Source of the DNA: Ahaetulla prasina
Taxonomy: Eukaryota; Chordata; Lepidosauria; Squamata; Colubridae
Length of the DNA stretch: 64,000 nt
Reading direction: 5' to 3'
NCBI RefSeq assembly: GCF_028640845.1
Contig: NC_080541.1
Location: forward strand, 33,757,935 to 33,821,934
Below are positions 1 to 11,639 of the stretch, piece by piece. The notes beneath the pieces were generated by a model. It saw only the letters and a program-made list of their open reading frames with translations. It ran no database searches and was not told the origin of the DNA. A program made the position numbers and the translations under genes. The stretch's first letter is position 1. Every line of letters starts with the position of its first letter.

Positions 1-447
1 AAACAAGAAGTATTCAAGATGTAATTGCTTCATGATATTGCTCTCTCTTTTTCCATTGTCTTTTCTGGCAGCATATATGCACATAAACAGTTGCGATGAT
101 TCTCCTTTTGTCAAAGTACAAATAGCTCAGAGGTTGAATTTTAAAAAATCAGCTCCCTTGATTTGAGCTTGATTCTTGGTAATTATATAGACCTGTATGT
201 AGTTTTCTTATTAAAAATGTAAGTTACAGTAGTATTTCCCTTTGCCTTTTTGTGAAAAGTTTTCAGTTACCCAGTATAGCCTAAAGTCCTGGACTTTCCA
301 GTAGTCTTTTATTCAATTACTAACCATGTTAGCCTATTCAGCTTTTACAGACCCAGTAATGTCATTTAATGCTATTTTGTGTCTACCAACTTTTGTGGCT
401 ATGAGAAGATTCTGTTCTCTAATGCCTAAAATATTATTCTGTTTTAG
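1..447 (+). other. FSBP: FSBP intron, 3' part
   Basis: This AT-rich stretch ends in a pyrimidine-rich tract and an AG at 446-447, just before the last FSBP coding exon. An open frame runs back to 326 through the splice site, but homology to FSBP stops at 448, so I read it as intron. I see no repeat in it. Confidence 0.7.
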
Positions 448-976
448 TGCTACCCTGGTAAAAGAAACAGTTGCTACTACAAGTTCTCCTCAGCTAGTGT
501 TGGAATCCCATCCTGCTGCCATCACACTGGAACTGGACCCAGAAGAAGAGGATGTGAAGCCACCGCCTTCACTAATACTTGAATTGCAAACACAGGATAA
601 CTTGGAACAAAGAGATCAGCAACATATGGTCCATGTCATGGAGAGATCTCCATCAACTTCCTTGTCTTCTGTGGATATAAGAATGCTATCTCCATCGCCT
701 ATCCCCAGGCGAGATGAGTTTTTTAGGCTTGAAAGTGGAGAACGATTTAGGCCAGCATGTGGAGGGTATGATCCACAAATGTTGCAAATGCTAAAAGAAG
801 AACATCACATAATTTTGGAAAATCAAAGGAAAATTGGGCTCTATATCCAAGAAAAAAGGGATGGGTTGAAAAGGAGACAGCAGCTGGAAGAAGAGCTTTT
901 GAGAGCAAAAATTAAAGTAGAAAAATTAAAGGCAATAAGATTACGTCGTGATCTTCCTGAATTCAACAGTCTTTGA
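448..976 (+). CDS. FSBP: FSBP, last coding exon (C-terminal 176 residues)
   Basis: This exon encodes the C-terminal part of fibrinogen silencer binding protein, a nuclear factor of about 300 residues in human whose N-terminal Myb/SANT-like DNA-binding domain must be encoded upstream of the window. Visible are an acidic, proline-containing stretch ([11 protein letters not shown]), a serine-rich stretch ending in [13 protein letters not shown], and a C-terminal helical, probably coiled-coil segment ([13 protein letters not shown], then [20 protein letters not shown]) ending in [10 protein letters not shown]. This tail is nearly identical to the mammalian protein as I remember it. The exon begins after an acceptor AG at 446-447 and ends at TGA 974-976. 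It lies in the same orientation as RAD54B, about 10.5 kb upstream of the first RAD54B exon in the window, as in other amniotes where FSBP sits inside the RAD54B unit. No frameshift is seen. Confidence 0.9.
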
Positions 977-1556
977 ATGTAAAGCAATTCTGCTCCATAA
1001 AACCGTGCATATTCTGTGTTTGATTAGAAAAGATCAATTACTTCATTTGGATGGATTAGAAGTGGAAGGATAAAAGAATTTATCCTTTTTTTAAAAAAAA
1101 ATGGATTTCATTTATGTTTGCAAGAAATCAAAAGACAGTTTTCACTGGTTTTCCCAAATGTTCAGATCTCAAGGAAAACCTCATCTAAGACTTAAAAAAT
1201 AATCCTTTTTGAAATCCTGTGATCTTAATACTGTTAGTAAAAGCCATTGTTGATTTATGAAACTATTGTAAAAAATTCTGTTTAATTTTTTATTTCATTT
1301 TTTTTCTGGGAACAATTCTTAAGTACCCGTTTAAAATATTTATTTGTGGGTAAATAAATATATGCAAAGTGGAGAAAAAGACTGCTCATTTTTCCTTATT
1401 TTATAAGACAGTGGTAACTAGTATTTTATTATGGCCTTATGCTATCAGGAAAAACATGGATAGAAATATCTACATGTTGAGCTGAACTGTTGAAATATGA
1501 TTCTACAATATTTTAGAGTGTTATAATTCTGAAATCAGTAAACAGTTTAGAATAAA
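977..1556 (+). other. FSBP: FSBP 3' UTR with polyadenylation signals
   Basis: AT-rich sequence follows the FSBP stop codon. AATAAA hexamers lie at 1353-1358 and 1551-1556; either could end the FSBP transcript, and the second is followed by T-rich sequence. The 3' boundary is inferred from the hexamers only. Confidence 0.55.
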
Positions 1557-1947
1557 AATACCTTTGACACTTTCTTCTTGTTTTTATCAAACATTCTGTA
1601 GTCCAGTTAAGAATCATGGGAGTCCAGAAGGGCAAGTTAAGGAATGTTGTATTAATCTTTTTATATCTAGACAGCGCTCCGCATTTTCAGTGTTGGTTTA
1701 TACCTGATTTCTGTGCATAGCCACCAGTGCATAATCCATCTGAATTATGGAGGGAGCTGTGGGTAATCATAACATGTCTTAAAAAGGATAAAGATTATTG
1801 CCATTTTGCTGGGGTAGTCAGCTGATGTAATGTGGAATTGGTACACACAATTCCTATTGAGAAATTATGCATACTCACACAAATGCAGGTATTGATTGGT
1901 CCTTATCCAAATGTGTAAAAATGCAACATTTAGGGATCATTGGAATG

Positions 1948-2073
1948 TGTCTGTGTCTGTCTGTCTGTCTGTCTATTTATCTATCGTCTATCTCTGCCTA
2001 CGTACCTACCTATCTACCTCCATCCATCCATCCATCCATCCATCCATCCATCCATCCATCCATCCATCCATCT
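1948..2073. repeat. Composite tetranucleotide microsatellite (CTGT, CTAT, CCAT)
   Basis: Runs of CTGT, CTAT-like units and about 13 copies of CCAT follow each other. The open frames across it (rich in HPSI) are products of the repeat. Confidence 0.9.
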
Positions 2074-2911
2074 ACAGTGACATTCCAGGGATAGAATAGA
2101 GTATTCCATTATTTTTTAAAAGTCTGTAATTGATTCATCCAGAACTCTACTTTTTCCATTTTGTTGCACAGAGCTTACCATTTTTCAACCCAACAGATAA
2201 TTACAATTATGTACTCACTTAACATATTTAATCATTATTGTCCTTTGCTCTCTTTTGTTAGAAATCGCCTTTCTTTCTGAAATCATCAGCAAAACTGATT
2301 TCCCCCAAGCTTGCTGATACTAGTAGTTTTCTTTCAGATGAATTTTATTGTTTTGGCTACTTGCAATGAAATCATATTGTATGCATGCACACCCACCCAC
2401 ACCCACCCACACACCCTATCATTCTATTCCCTTTCAGGGTAAGCAACATAATGCAAAGTGCAGAAAAGAGTAAACAATAAAGAAATTAAATGCAATGAAC
2501 AAGAAAAAGAAAAGTAAATATTATTCCATCTCTATTCACTATACCTCTCCTTATGTCTTGGTATCTTGGTATCCCTTTCTTTCAGTTTGTTCATTCTTCC
2601 TTCACGTATTTTTCCACAATTTGATCTTAATTCATTCTCTGTCTGTGACAGCCATCTCAGAATAGTTAGTTTTGTATTGATGTTCTTACTCAATTCACAT
2701 TCTAGCAATTGTTTTTCCCCATTTAATTCCCCCTTGCCTATTGCATTCAATCTTTCTGTTTCTCCTGGCATACCCAACTCTTTCTTTATGTAACAAAGGA
2801 ATAAGAAGCATACTTCTATAAATAGTCACTTTTGCTTCTTTTGACAAATGTTCCTTACAGCAAACTACATAGTACTCATTCCATCAATTTTTGCCATTTA
2901 TAACTTGTAAT
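2074..2911. other. Non-coding sequence, no feature recognised
   Basis: AT-rich, with a short CCCACACCCA run near 2385-2416. The 2525-2600 part resembles the sequence around 30730-30790, so both may be old copies of one interspersed repeat. No exon of RAD54B is recognised here. Confidence 0.5.
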
Positions 2912-2913
2912 TA

Positions 2914-3531
2914 CCATATTTTTTGGAGTATAAGATGCTCTGGAGTATAAGACACATTAGATTTTGGGGAAGAAAACAAGAAAAAAAATCTGCCTCTGCC
3001 TTCTAGCATCCATTGGTATTCATCTGGCTAGCTTCCTTGCAGCAAACAGCAAACAGCCTGGTCAGCTTCAGCATGTTATTGCAGCCTCATTCAGCACGAG
3101 CAGCTGATTGGCGGTTGGATCAGCTTCCTGGAATACTGCCAATCAGCTGTTCCAGGCTGCGGGGATCACCACAGCCCATCGCCACTTCCGCACGTTGTGT
3201 TTTTGGCCTCAGCGTGTTGTGTTTATGGCCCCTGAATGCTCCATTTTAGATCTGTCTCAGGCTGCCGGGATCACCACAGCGTATTGCTGCCGATCACCAC
3301 CTCCATATATTGCGTTTTCAGTCTCCACGTGTTGTGTTTTTGGCCTCCGCATGCCCCGTTTTTGGCCTCTGCATATTGCGTTATTGCCTGTTCCAGGTGG
3401 CGGGGATAGCCATGCTGATCCCCACCGCCTGGAATCAGCCAAAAATGCGAGTCGCGGAGGCAGCGATCAGCAATGTGCACATGGTGGATGTGGAGAGAGG
3501 GGAAGTGCATCTTATACTCCAAAAAATATGG
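2914..3531. mobile_element. MITE with long terminal inverted repeats, TA-flanked
   Basis: The left end CCATATTTTTTGGAGTATA and the right end TATACTCCAAAAAATATGG are inverted copies, and each is bordered by TA (2912-2913, 3532-3533), as expected of a TA-target transposon. The GC-rich middle repeats phrases such as GCCGGGATCACCACAG and TTTTTGGCCTC; open frames in it are not genes. The element at 6798-7274 has the same ends. I do not assign a superfamily with certainty. Confidence 0.8.
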
Positions 3532-3956
3532 TATTCATTCAATTTCTATTTCTTTAAGCTAAACTAGTTTAATCTTTGCTATATTAAATTTCAGATCCAA
3601 AGTACTCGTTGCATCATACAATCCATATAACTTTCATGACATATCACATAGGAGCTCAGCTAACACACTATCACTTCCATAAAAAGTCCAGCTATGTTTA
3701 TCTTTCCAATCAGTTCACCACAAAACATCTCTATATCGCTAAAATCTCATTGGATTGTTTGTAACCTTCAATTGGGCCAAACAGTAAATCATAAGGCAAT
3801 GATATTTGAATTAATATATCTCAAATAGACTAGCTTACAGAATGCATCCAAAATCTGGAATCGGTGACTCCAATGGAATTGAAATTTTGCAAAGGTTGTG
3901 GCTGCTTGAGCACAACCTTTGCAAAGGCACAGCTGCACTACAGTGGTCATCTACAA

Positions 3957-4187
3957 CAGGGGTTCCCAAACCCTGAGCAGTGGCCTGCTTGAAACTGGGC
4001 GCTTGCGCTTGCGCTCATGCGCAAAGCTCTACTTACATGAGTGGCAGGTGCTTATGCAAGCACACTCACACGTCACTAGCAACAAATGGGGTTGTGCGTC
4101 CTCGCACACATGCCTGCCACTCACACATAACATCCTCTCCCTGCCCCCTGTCCTGGGCTGCCAAACTGGAAAGGTTGGAGACCACTG
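3957..4187. mobile_element. hAT-type MITE
   Basis: Begins CAGGGGTTCCCAAACC and ends GGTTGGAGACCACTG, the imperfect inverted ends typical of hAT-Charlie-like MITEs. The flanking 8-mers ATCTACAA and ATCTATGG agree only in the first five bases, so the target duplication is decayed or misjudged. Confidence 0.65.
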
Positions 4188-5154
4188 ATCTATGGTCATG
4201 TACTTGCCATTTCCAGTGCTCCCTGTCTGCTTCGTACAAAGAAAATCAATGGGGAAGCCAGCAGAAAGTCTGAAGTCACTCCCACTGCTGTATTGCCTCT
4301 GTAGTCATTTTGTTTCTCTGTTTAAGGAAATACCTCTGAAATTATGATCGAATGGATAATGGATTATCTGATTATTATTTTTATATAGTAGATTTATTTA
4401 TAAATATACTAAACAGTCCAGGGGATATCACATTTTTTATTACTTCCATACTTTATATTCTCCAATTATACCAACTATAATAACAACGTTACAGGATCTA
4501 TACATTACTTTTCATACATTTTTTTTTCTTGAGCACTAACATTTCTATCACTAATTTCAATTCTACCCTTCAATATACCACTTTCATTCCCTCACTGATT
4601 TCTAAATTGTTGCATCCGATATTTCCTCACTTTAATTTCATTCCAAATATTAATATTACTTTTATTTTCTATCTGTCACATTCATTCTGTTGAAGGTTCC
4701 ACTTCCATAGCATTATTTTTTAATTTCCATTAACATTGTTTTGCGTTTTTCTGCCTCTTTTAATTATTCTTTACTTTGTACAGTATTTGATGATACCTCC
4801 TATTTATCCCTGGTTGTTGCTCTTATAGTGATGTAGGTAATGAAACCAAGAGAACTGAATAAGAATTAAAAAAAATGTTTATTAATCAAACATGACACAA
4901 GTGTGTTGCTGAATGTGTATATTAACTTGACTATATAGCATATGCCTACAATATGGGGATGTAGCATATGCCTACAATACCTTAAAGCAGCTGCTTCTTT
5001 CCCCAGAATTGTTATAACATACAATTCTGACAATTGTTAATTGTCCAAATGAGTGTCTAGCCTCAAATGTGTGCTATGAAGATGCACATGAGACTCAGTG
5101 AAAAGGACTGGTTAAAACATGTATGTATGTGTGTATATTTGTATGTACAGTATG
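4188..5154. other. AT-rich non-coding stretch
   Basis: No gene recognised. A near-direct repeat (ATAGCATATGCCTACAATA) occurs at about 4936 and 4965. The T-rich, C-poor composition of 4430-4760 could be an old LINE 3' region on the minus strand, but I cannot show it. Confidence 0.4.
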
Positions 5155-5508
5155 TATGTATTTATAAACTTGTATGCCACCCATCTCACCGAGGTAACTC
5201 TTACAGTCATATAAATAATATAGCATATAAAAACTTAATAAATAAAATCTACACATTGAAAAATCAATTAAATATGGATTAACTAAATGGGAGGTCCACA
5301 GCTTGCTTTTCCTGCCAGAGTGGGTGGGTGGGTGGGTGGGGCGGCTGGTCCCTATTGAGATGAACCAGTTCTTCAGATATCCTGGAGCAATGCTAGGGAT
5401 GAGAGTTCCTCAGATACTCTAGACCAATGCCATGAATGAAGGGTTTTAAAAGTGATAACCAACATCTTGAATTGGACCTGGAAGCAAACTAGTCATTAGT
5501 CATTGCAA
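5155..5508 (-). mobile_element. L2-like LINE 3' relic
   Basis: On the minus strand this carries the phrase CAAGATGTTGG-like followed by a tail with GAGTTACCTCGGTGAGATGGG, related in layout to the LINE ends at 16744-17656 and 21959-22541. A (GGGT)n run lies inside at about 5321-5340. Too decayed for coding potential. Confidence 0.5.
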
Positions 5509-5587
5509 TGACTAATATGAATTTATTTTACATCTTTTAAAATATACCTTTCCAAAAGAAAAATTTAAATATAGTATACAACATAGT

Positions 5588-5912
5588 TCGTTTAGTGAAC
5601 ATTCAAAGTTACAACAACACTGAAAAAAGTGATTTATGACTGTTTTTCACAGTTACGACTTTTGGAGCATCTGGTTCATATTTATGACAGTTGGCAGCTG
5701 GTTCATATTTATGACAGTTTCAGAGTGTCCCAAGGTCATGTGATCCTCCTTTGCAACCTTCTGTCAAAGCAAAGTCAATGGGGAAGCCAGATTCACTTAA
5801 CAGTCGGTTTACTAAGTTATCCACTGCAGTGTTTCATTTATCAACTGAGGCAAGGAAGGTTGTAAAATGAGACAAAATGCACTTAAAAATGTCTCACTTA
5901 ACAACATAAATT
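5588..5912. mobile_element. Relic of the CAGGTA-ended MITE family
   Basis: Shares phrases with the better copy at 53623-54023: CGTTTAGTGA, AAAGTTACAACA, CACTGAAAAAAGTG, AAAGCAAAGTCAATG, AAAATGTCTCACTTAACAAC. A short internal duplication, TGGTTCATATTTATGACAGT, occurs at 5670 and 5700. Ends are lost. Confidence 0.7.
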
Positions 5913-6603
5913 ACAGTACCTGTAGTGATACTGCCCTCTTTTTACTAATATATATATTAAAAAGAAAACAGGTGGTTTTGCTCTTGATATGTCGAATGTT
6001 GCATAGTTTGTACACTTTGAGTTGGTATTTTATTAATTCTAAGCTTCTAATTTTTAAATACCAGTCAGTGATGGAAGGCTCCTCTAGGATTAGAGGATTT
6101 TTGATTTTCACTGTTTTACAGTCACAACTTCACTAATAATAGGAAATGAATCATTTGTAGAGAGTAGTTCCTTATTCTAGATAAGGTAGTTAGATGCCTT
6201 TTTATCTATAAAGTAGCCAGAATTTGGCTTTGGCTCAGGAAATCCCTATTTTTCAATCCTTTTGTCTCTTACTGTATGTAGGGCTATAGGAGATAAGCTA
6301 TTTCTTTCAGCCTTTTATCCTTGATAACTCATATGTTTAGTTATGGAGGATTCTTCATTATTTTTTTCATCTATATTTCTGTTGTTATTTTAAATTGTGA
6401 AAGAAAATGGCTTTTAAGAAAGTTTCTAATCAATTTAGAACACTTAATTTTCTGGTTTTGTGACAAGCTACCATACAGATTTTAAACAGTCAATTTTGTC
6501 TCAGTTGGGAGCATAAATAAAAATCTGGTCCATCTGTTTGCAAATATAACTTCATTCTCTTACAAACTGTAAAATCCTTCAGAGTACATACTTCTGTAAA
6601 TTT

Positions 6604-7417
6604 CAGGGTGGATAAAAATCGATGATTTTTTAAAAATATAAATAAAAAAAATCAGATTTTTAAAATTTAAATTGGATTTTTTTATTTTTATCAAATTTAT
6701 TTTAATAAAATGCTTTTGGAGTAAAAATCTATCTAAAGATAGTTTTCTATTTAAAGTACATTAATATTTTAGTTTATTCAGCATGAAATGGAGCTTACCG
6801 TATTTTTTGGACTATAAGACGCACCAAGATTTCAAAGACCTAAGCAAGGAAAAAAAAGTTTTTGCCCTCCCCAGCTCCCAGGAGCATTCTGCAGGCCTCC
6901 CAAATCCTCTGCATGCCCCATTTTTGTGAAAAACATGCCTGTTTTTTGCCAGTGTTTCACAAAAACGGGGGCGTTTTTGACCTCCCCAACCCCCAGGAAC
7001 ACTCTGCAGGCCTCCCAAAGCATTTGCATGCCCTGTTTTTGCCAGTGTTTCACAAAAACGGGGGCGTTTTTGACCTCCCCAACCCCCAGGAACACTCTGC
7101 AGGCCTCCCAAAGCATTTGCATGCCCTGTTTTTGCGAAAAACGGGATTCATGGGGCGGGGCTTCGGGAGGCTAAAAATACACTTATACACTGTATTTGGT
7201 GTATAAGATGCACCAACATTTCCACCCTCTTTTCATGGGGAAAAAAGGTGTGTCTTATACTCCGAAAAGTACGGTAGTTATGTAGCATGAGGCTGTATAT
7301 TCTGCAATATTGGGACTCTCGTTGAGAGACAGATGACAGTTCTTTAATAACTGTGATTTAAATCGAGTTGATTTAAATAAACCCTTTTTACTAATGATTT
7401 AAATCAAATCCACCCTG
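6604..7417. mobile_element. hAT-type MITE interrupted by a second transposon
   Basis: Ends CAGGGTGGAT and ATCCACCCTG are inverted; flanks GTAAATTT (6596-6603) and ATAAATTT (7418-7425) form an 8-bp target duplication with one mismatch, the hAT pattern. Subterminal GATTTAAATCAA-like sequence is typical of this family. The element at 6798-7274 sits inside it, so the intact host element was only about 335 bp. Confidence 0.85.
6798..7274. mobile_element. TA-flanked MITE nested in the hAT element
   Basis: Ends CCGTATTTTTTGGACTATA and TATACTCCGAAAAGTACGG match the ends of the copy at 2914-3531 and are bordered by TA on both sides. The middle holds a 93-bp tandem repeat (first unit ending about 6960, second about 7053, with a partial third), which creates minus-strand frames with a 31-residue repeat. 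These are not genes. Confidence 0.85.
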
Positions 7418-7425
7418 ATAAATTT

Positions 7426-10400
7426 GAAATATTTGTGCTTTGCCCATCTTCCACTCATGCCCAACTGACTGCCGCTGTTCCTGAATCTATATAACATAAG
7501 AATAGCAAAGCTTAAAATGTCATATAAACTGGTAGCCCAGAGTTTGACTCATCTAATCACTCATCTCATAACTCCCAATGTAAGTGACTACCCACAGCTT
7601 TCCTAATGTGAAATAGCTTTCACTCATTTCAGAAAGCCAGAAGAAAAATTCTTTACCACAATACCTTTGGAAAATCATTTCATACATTTTAGCCCTTTAT
7701 CAAAATGCCCCCGCCCTTTTATTTTGAGACACACCAAGCTGAGATCACGTAACAACCATCCACAGCAATTTTGGTCAGAAAATAGAATCCCAATATTTGT
7801 GTCTCCATGCTTTCCTTCAAATTATTGAACTATAATTAAAATCAAAAGAATGAATTCATGTGGACAGCAATGGGATAGACTTTTCCAATTGTGGGATGAA
7901 GTTACACCATGTATAGATTTAATAAATAAATAATAATCTTACTTTAATGCATGATATTTAAGCAAGTTGCATGTTAAATAGTTAAGTAACATTTGCATAT
8001 ATTCTGTTTCATTTACTTAATTCTGGAGATGCCTCTGTTTAAATGCAATGAAGTAATCATGATCATAAGTCTCTCTTCTGGGGCATAATACATATATGTA
8101 TTTAAAATTTATAACTACAGTTACACGGTCCCTATTAAATTTGATCTCTCATGTTTTTGTCCTGCTTGAATTATTGAATAGATTGCATTTATGTAAATTG
8201 GGTTTATATAACATGGCTTGAAAGGATTACATTTTTTCCTTTCAAGAATGTCATCAGCTTGTCTAAAAATAATCATTCCTGTGTAATGCATAACAAGGGT
8301 CAAATCTTTCTAAGGCTCATGAATTTTAAGCAACTATATTTCAGTAATCTAAATAGCTTATTGCAGCATTACTTATTTTAGATCTATAATAGAGATGTCT
8401 GTTGTGATGTGTGTTTTTGGGTATCTCCTAGAAATTATTTTCTTTGTGATGAACAAGAAAATATATTTGCTATAAATGATAAATCAATGAAATCTGTGGG
8501 CAATGACCTTGATCTAAAACAGGTTGCCAGGAGCATGCTACAATTAACTGCTAATATTAATTATTCATAATATTGGTTTTTCATGTTTACTGTTGACAGC
8601 CTATTTATGAGTTGTGTTGTGAGTGCAACTAAGTTAAACTTTTAGTCATTTCTTTGGATTTGCAAAAACTCACACCTGAATTATAAAAACAAAAGAAAGC
8701 TATTTTATGCCTTGACGTTACGGATATAGCACAGACTTTCTAAGTGGTTTACCATTTGTAATAAAATGCAATAACAGAATCACAATAAACAGTGAAGATA
8801 GCAATTAAAAATCTACATTATTAGGCTTCTTCTTAAATGATCAATTGCTTGAAAAGGAAAGGAAAGTCAAGTTTGCGATGCCTCTGCGATTTTTGTTTCC
8901 CTCTCATGTTTATCTTTTCTTCTCATAACAATATATAGATAATGTTCAGAAAACACCTGAAAAATACATACAGGGTTTAACTCAGCAGCGTGATTCTCAT
9001 TGCCTGCCAAAATGCCCATGAATTGCTTTGGGAACTTATCTGTGCTTAAGACTGTGAAAGGGAAGCTGATAAGCAAGAAATCAAATTATAGTGTCCATTT
9101 TATGATAATAGGTTATACACAAGGCTTGCTCCTAAGTTGCAGCTGTCAGTTCAACTTCTTTTTGAAATGTTCAGAAGAAAAAAAAATCTGCTGTCTAGTA
9201 CAAAGAGTCAAACTGGAGGATGTATTTATTTAATACAGATTTTATAGCCTTCCTATTAAATCCCAAAGTGAGATATAATAAAACAAACCAAAAACCCATA
9301 CTAAATTGTAAACTTTAAATTATAACATAGGATTGTGACAACCAGAGAAACATACAAATGACTTTGCAGCCCATGTTTCATGAAGAGCTTGGGCAGCATT
9401 GTGGCAAGCAACCTGTAAGAACAAATAGGAGTTTGTCAGTGCAATTTAGCAGGGGAGTTTAAGGGAGATTTTTCTAGCCATCTTTCCCTTTAAATTGGTA
9501 GTTTTAGCTGAAAGCCTGAGAAGAGGAAAAAAAACAATTAAAAAAATTACTGGCGGAACATTTAAAAAATGAAGATAGATGGATAGAAGTTTGCAGCTGT
9601 GACCTGCAATGCTTGTGGCATTTTTCTGTTCCTGCCTACGAAGAATCCAGCCTATTTTTCAGCTGGGGGGCAAACAAAGGATTAGAACAGTGAATGATTA
9701 ATGAAAGATAATGAAGATTTGTTAGATCATGGAAAGAAGGAAGCAATTCTTCATAAGGCATAAAATCGTACAAAGTGCACTCCTTAAATTCATTCCTAGT
9801 TGTTCCTTTGTGCTAATCCATTTTGGGAAAAATCATGCTATAAAAAACAGTTTACAATGATATCCCCACAGATATTAAACCATAAATAACAACTCCAAGG
9901 TAGGATTGTTATGCCTTCTACTCCATAGAAGTGGATTGAAAATATGAAAAATTGACTATCAAATAGTGTTGATGAAAAGGATTTGGTTTGCTGGCACAAG
10001 AAGGATATACCGTACTTCACAAGGACTGAGGAAAATGTCCTAGGCTGAAGTATGGGGAAGTTGATTAGGAAGGGTTTAATGGAGATTGGAGATGAAAAAT
10101 AAAGATATCAGGGGGAAAAAAACCTATGTGCACTATAGAAAGAAAGTGTAATTGGGCCCTTAAACTTGATATGAAAAAACATAGCTGAGAATTTAGATGA
10201 ACCTTTTTATATTGTTTTTGAAAAAACTTGAGGAACTGATGAAATGCCAGATGACTGGAGAAAAAATGCCATTCTTGATGACATTGAGGACATGGTGAAC
10301 TGAAAATGACCCTGAAGAAACAGAGGCAACTTTAGGGCTGAGATCAATGGCTGGATGCGGGATTTGTGCTGGAAAACCTCTCCAGAGAAAGGAGAGATCA

Positions 10401-10822
10401 TGAGATTGCTCACATATACTCCTGACAGTGGCTCCTCATGAGTAGATGGCAGGAACCAATGTTTTTGCGATTGAGCACTGCAGTAAAATAAATATTTAAA
10501 TAAACAAACCTTGGTGTATTGTGAGTAGACTGCACTGCACACAAGGTCACATTTTGGGAGCACTTTGCCTGGTCTTTGCCCCTGAAATATTTTGGCTGAT
10601 CCCTTTCTCTGCCATTATGTACCTGTCCATTCAGAAGTATCTTTTGCCTCTGTGTCAAAGTGGCTTGCTTATGGCAGGAGTTCATAACATAGTACAGTAC
10701 TCTTCAAATGTTTTGAGGTAAAGTCCAGACACTGCTCTGTATAAACATTCTGCTCTACATACATTGATTATCTCTCTCTCCTTCCCCCCTCATGTATGTA
10801 CAGAAATAGGTTTGTGTGTGTG
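7426..10822. other. RAD54B intron, no exon recognised
   Basis: AT-rich sequence without a recognised exon. A LINE 3' relic with ATTTATTTAATACAG and poorly preserved body lies near 9220-9320, and a similar trace near 8740-8810. I looked for the N-terminal RAD54B exons here and did not find them. Confidence 0.45.
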
Positions 10823-10848
10823 GGTAGGTAGGTAGGTAGGTAGGTAGG

Positions 10849-10921
<73 letters not shown>
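10823..10921. repeat. (GTAG)n (GATA)n microsatellite
   Basis: About six GTAG units pass directly into about eighteen pure GATA units. GATA arrays are the Bkm satellite motif first described in a krait; a single intronic array is not evidence of a sex chromosome. Confidence 0.95.
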
Positions 10922-10922
<1 letters not shown>

Positions 10923-10935
10923 TGCATAAGGAAAC

Positions 10936-11199
10936 CAGGGGTGAAATGCTACTGGTTCACTCCGGTTCGGATGAACCGGTAGTGATAAAAATGATTTAAA
11001 AAGTAAAAGGTTCCGACGATCACGGCTGTGCCGCTTTACTTTTTTAAAGCATTTTTTAATTACCTATTTGCCCTAACCGGTAGTAAAAAAATGCTTTAAA
11101 AAGTAAAAAAAAAAAAAGTTGGCTATGCCCATCCAGTCATGACCCCCACCAAGCCACACCCACAGAACCGGTAGGAAAAAAAATTGCATTTCACCACTG
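10936..11199 (-). mobile_element. hAT MITE, ACCGGT family
   Basis: CAGGGGTGAAATGC at the left and GCATTTCACCACTG at the right are inverted ends; flanks AAGGAAAC (10928-10935) and GAGGAAAC (11200-11207) give an 8-bp target duplication with one mismatch. The right end carries the CCCACAGAACCGGTAG core shared by the family. Confidence 0.9.
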
Positions 11200-11456
11200 G
11201 AGGAAACATAGTGTAAAATCCTATCATTCTGGATGTTTATAGCGGCATACGTGGGAGCTTCTCTTACTGATGCTTTTAGATAAGTTCCTTTAGACAAGTT
11301 TCCCCCTTTTTCAAAAGAGATCCTGCTCTCCTGATCCATGCAGGAAGGAATAAATATAAAAAGCTGGACTTCATGGTCTGCTCAACTGTCTTTCAGTTTG
11401 CATACCTGGGTGCAGCCTGCAATTCAGAGTCCTCCTGTGTGTCTTCATTCTTACAG

Positions 11457-11639
11457 ATCCGACAGCAACAGAAAAAGCAGGACACCCAGAGGAGCCCATC
11501 TGCCTTACCAAATATTTCAGTGTTGTCTGGTGCAAAGCCTCAAAGAAAAAACATAAGAAGTGGGAAGGTGATGCTGTTCTTATAGTGAAAGGAAAGTCCG
11601 TGATGCTCAAGGATATGGAAGGCAAAAATATTGGAAGAG
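11457..11639 (+). CDS. RAD54B: RAD54B exon, N-terminal basic region
   Basis: After acceptor TTACAG the frame reads into KYFSVVWCKASKKKHKKWEG and ends GKNIGR before donor GTAAGA. The pattern of a small beta domain with SVVW and WEGDAVL resembles the ZGRF1-type N-terminal domain (DUF2439), which from family knowledge precedes the motor in RAD54B/Rdh54. The exon starts with two bases completing a codon. The upstream partner exon is not in the window. Confidence 0.88.

Noticed and set aside
3108..3557. A 149-codon frame
   Set aside because: It lies inside the TA-flanked MITE at 2914-3531 and reads its internal repeats.
10823..10921. GATA array as evidence for a W chromosome (Bkm)
   Set aside because: Single GATA arrays are common on autosomes of squamates; synteny points to an ordinary conserved gene block.
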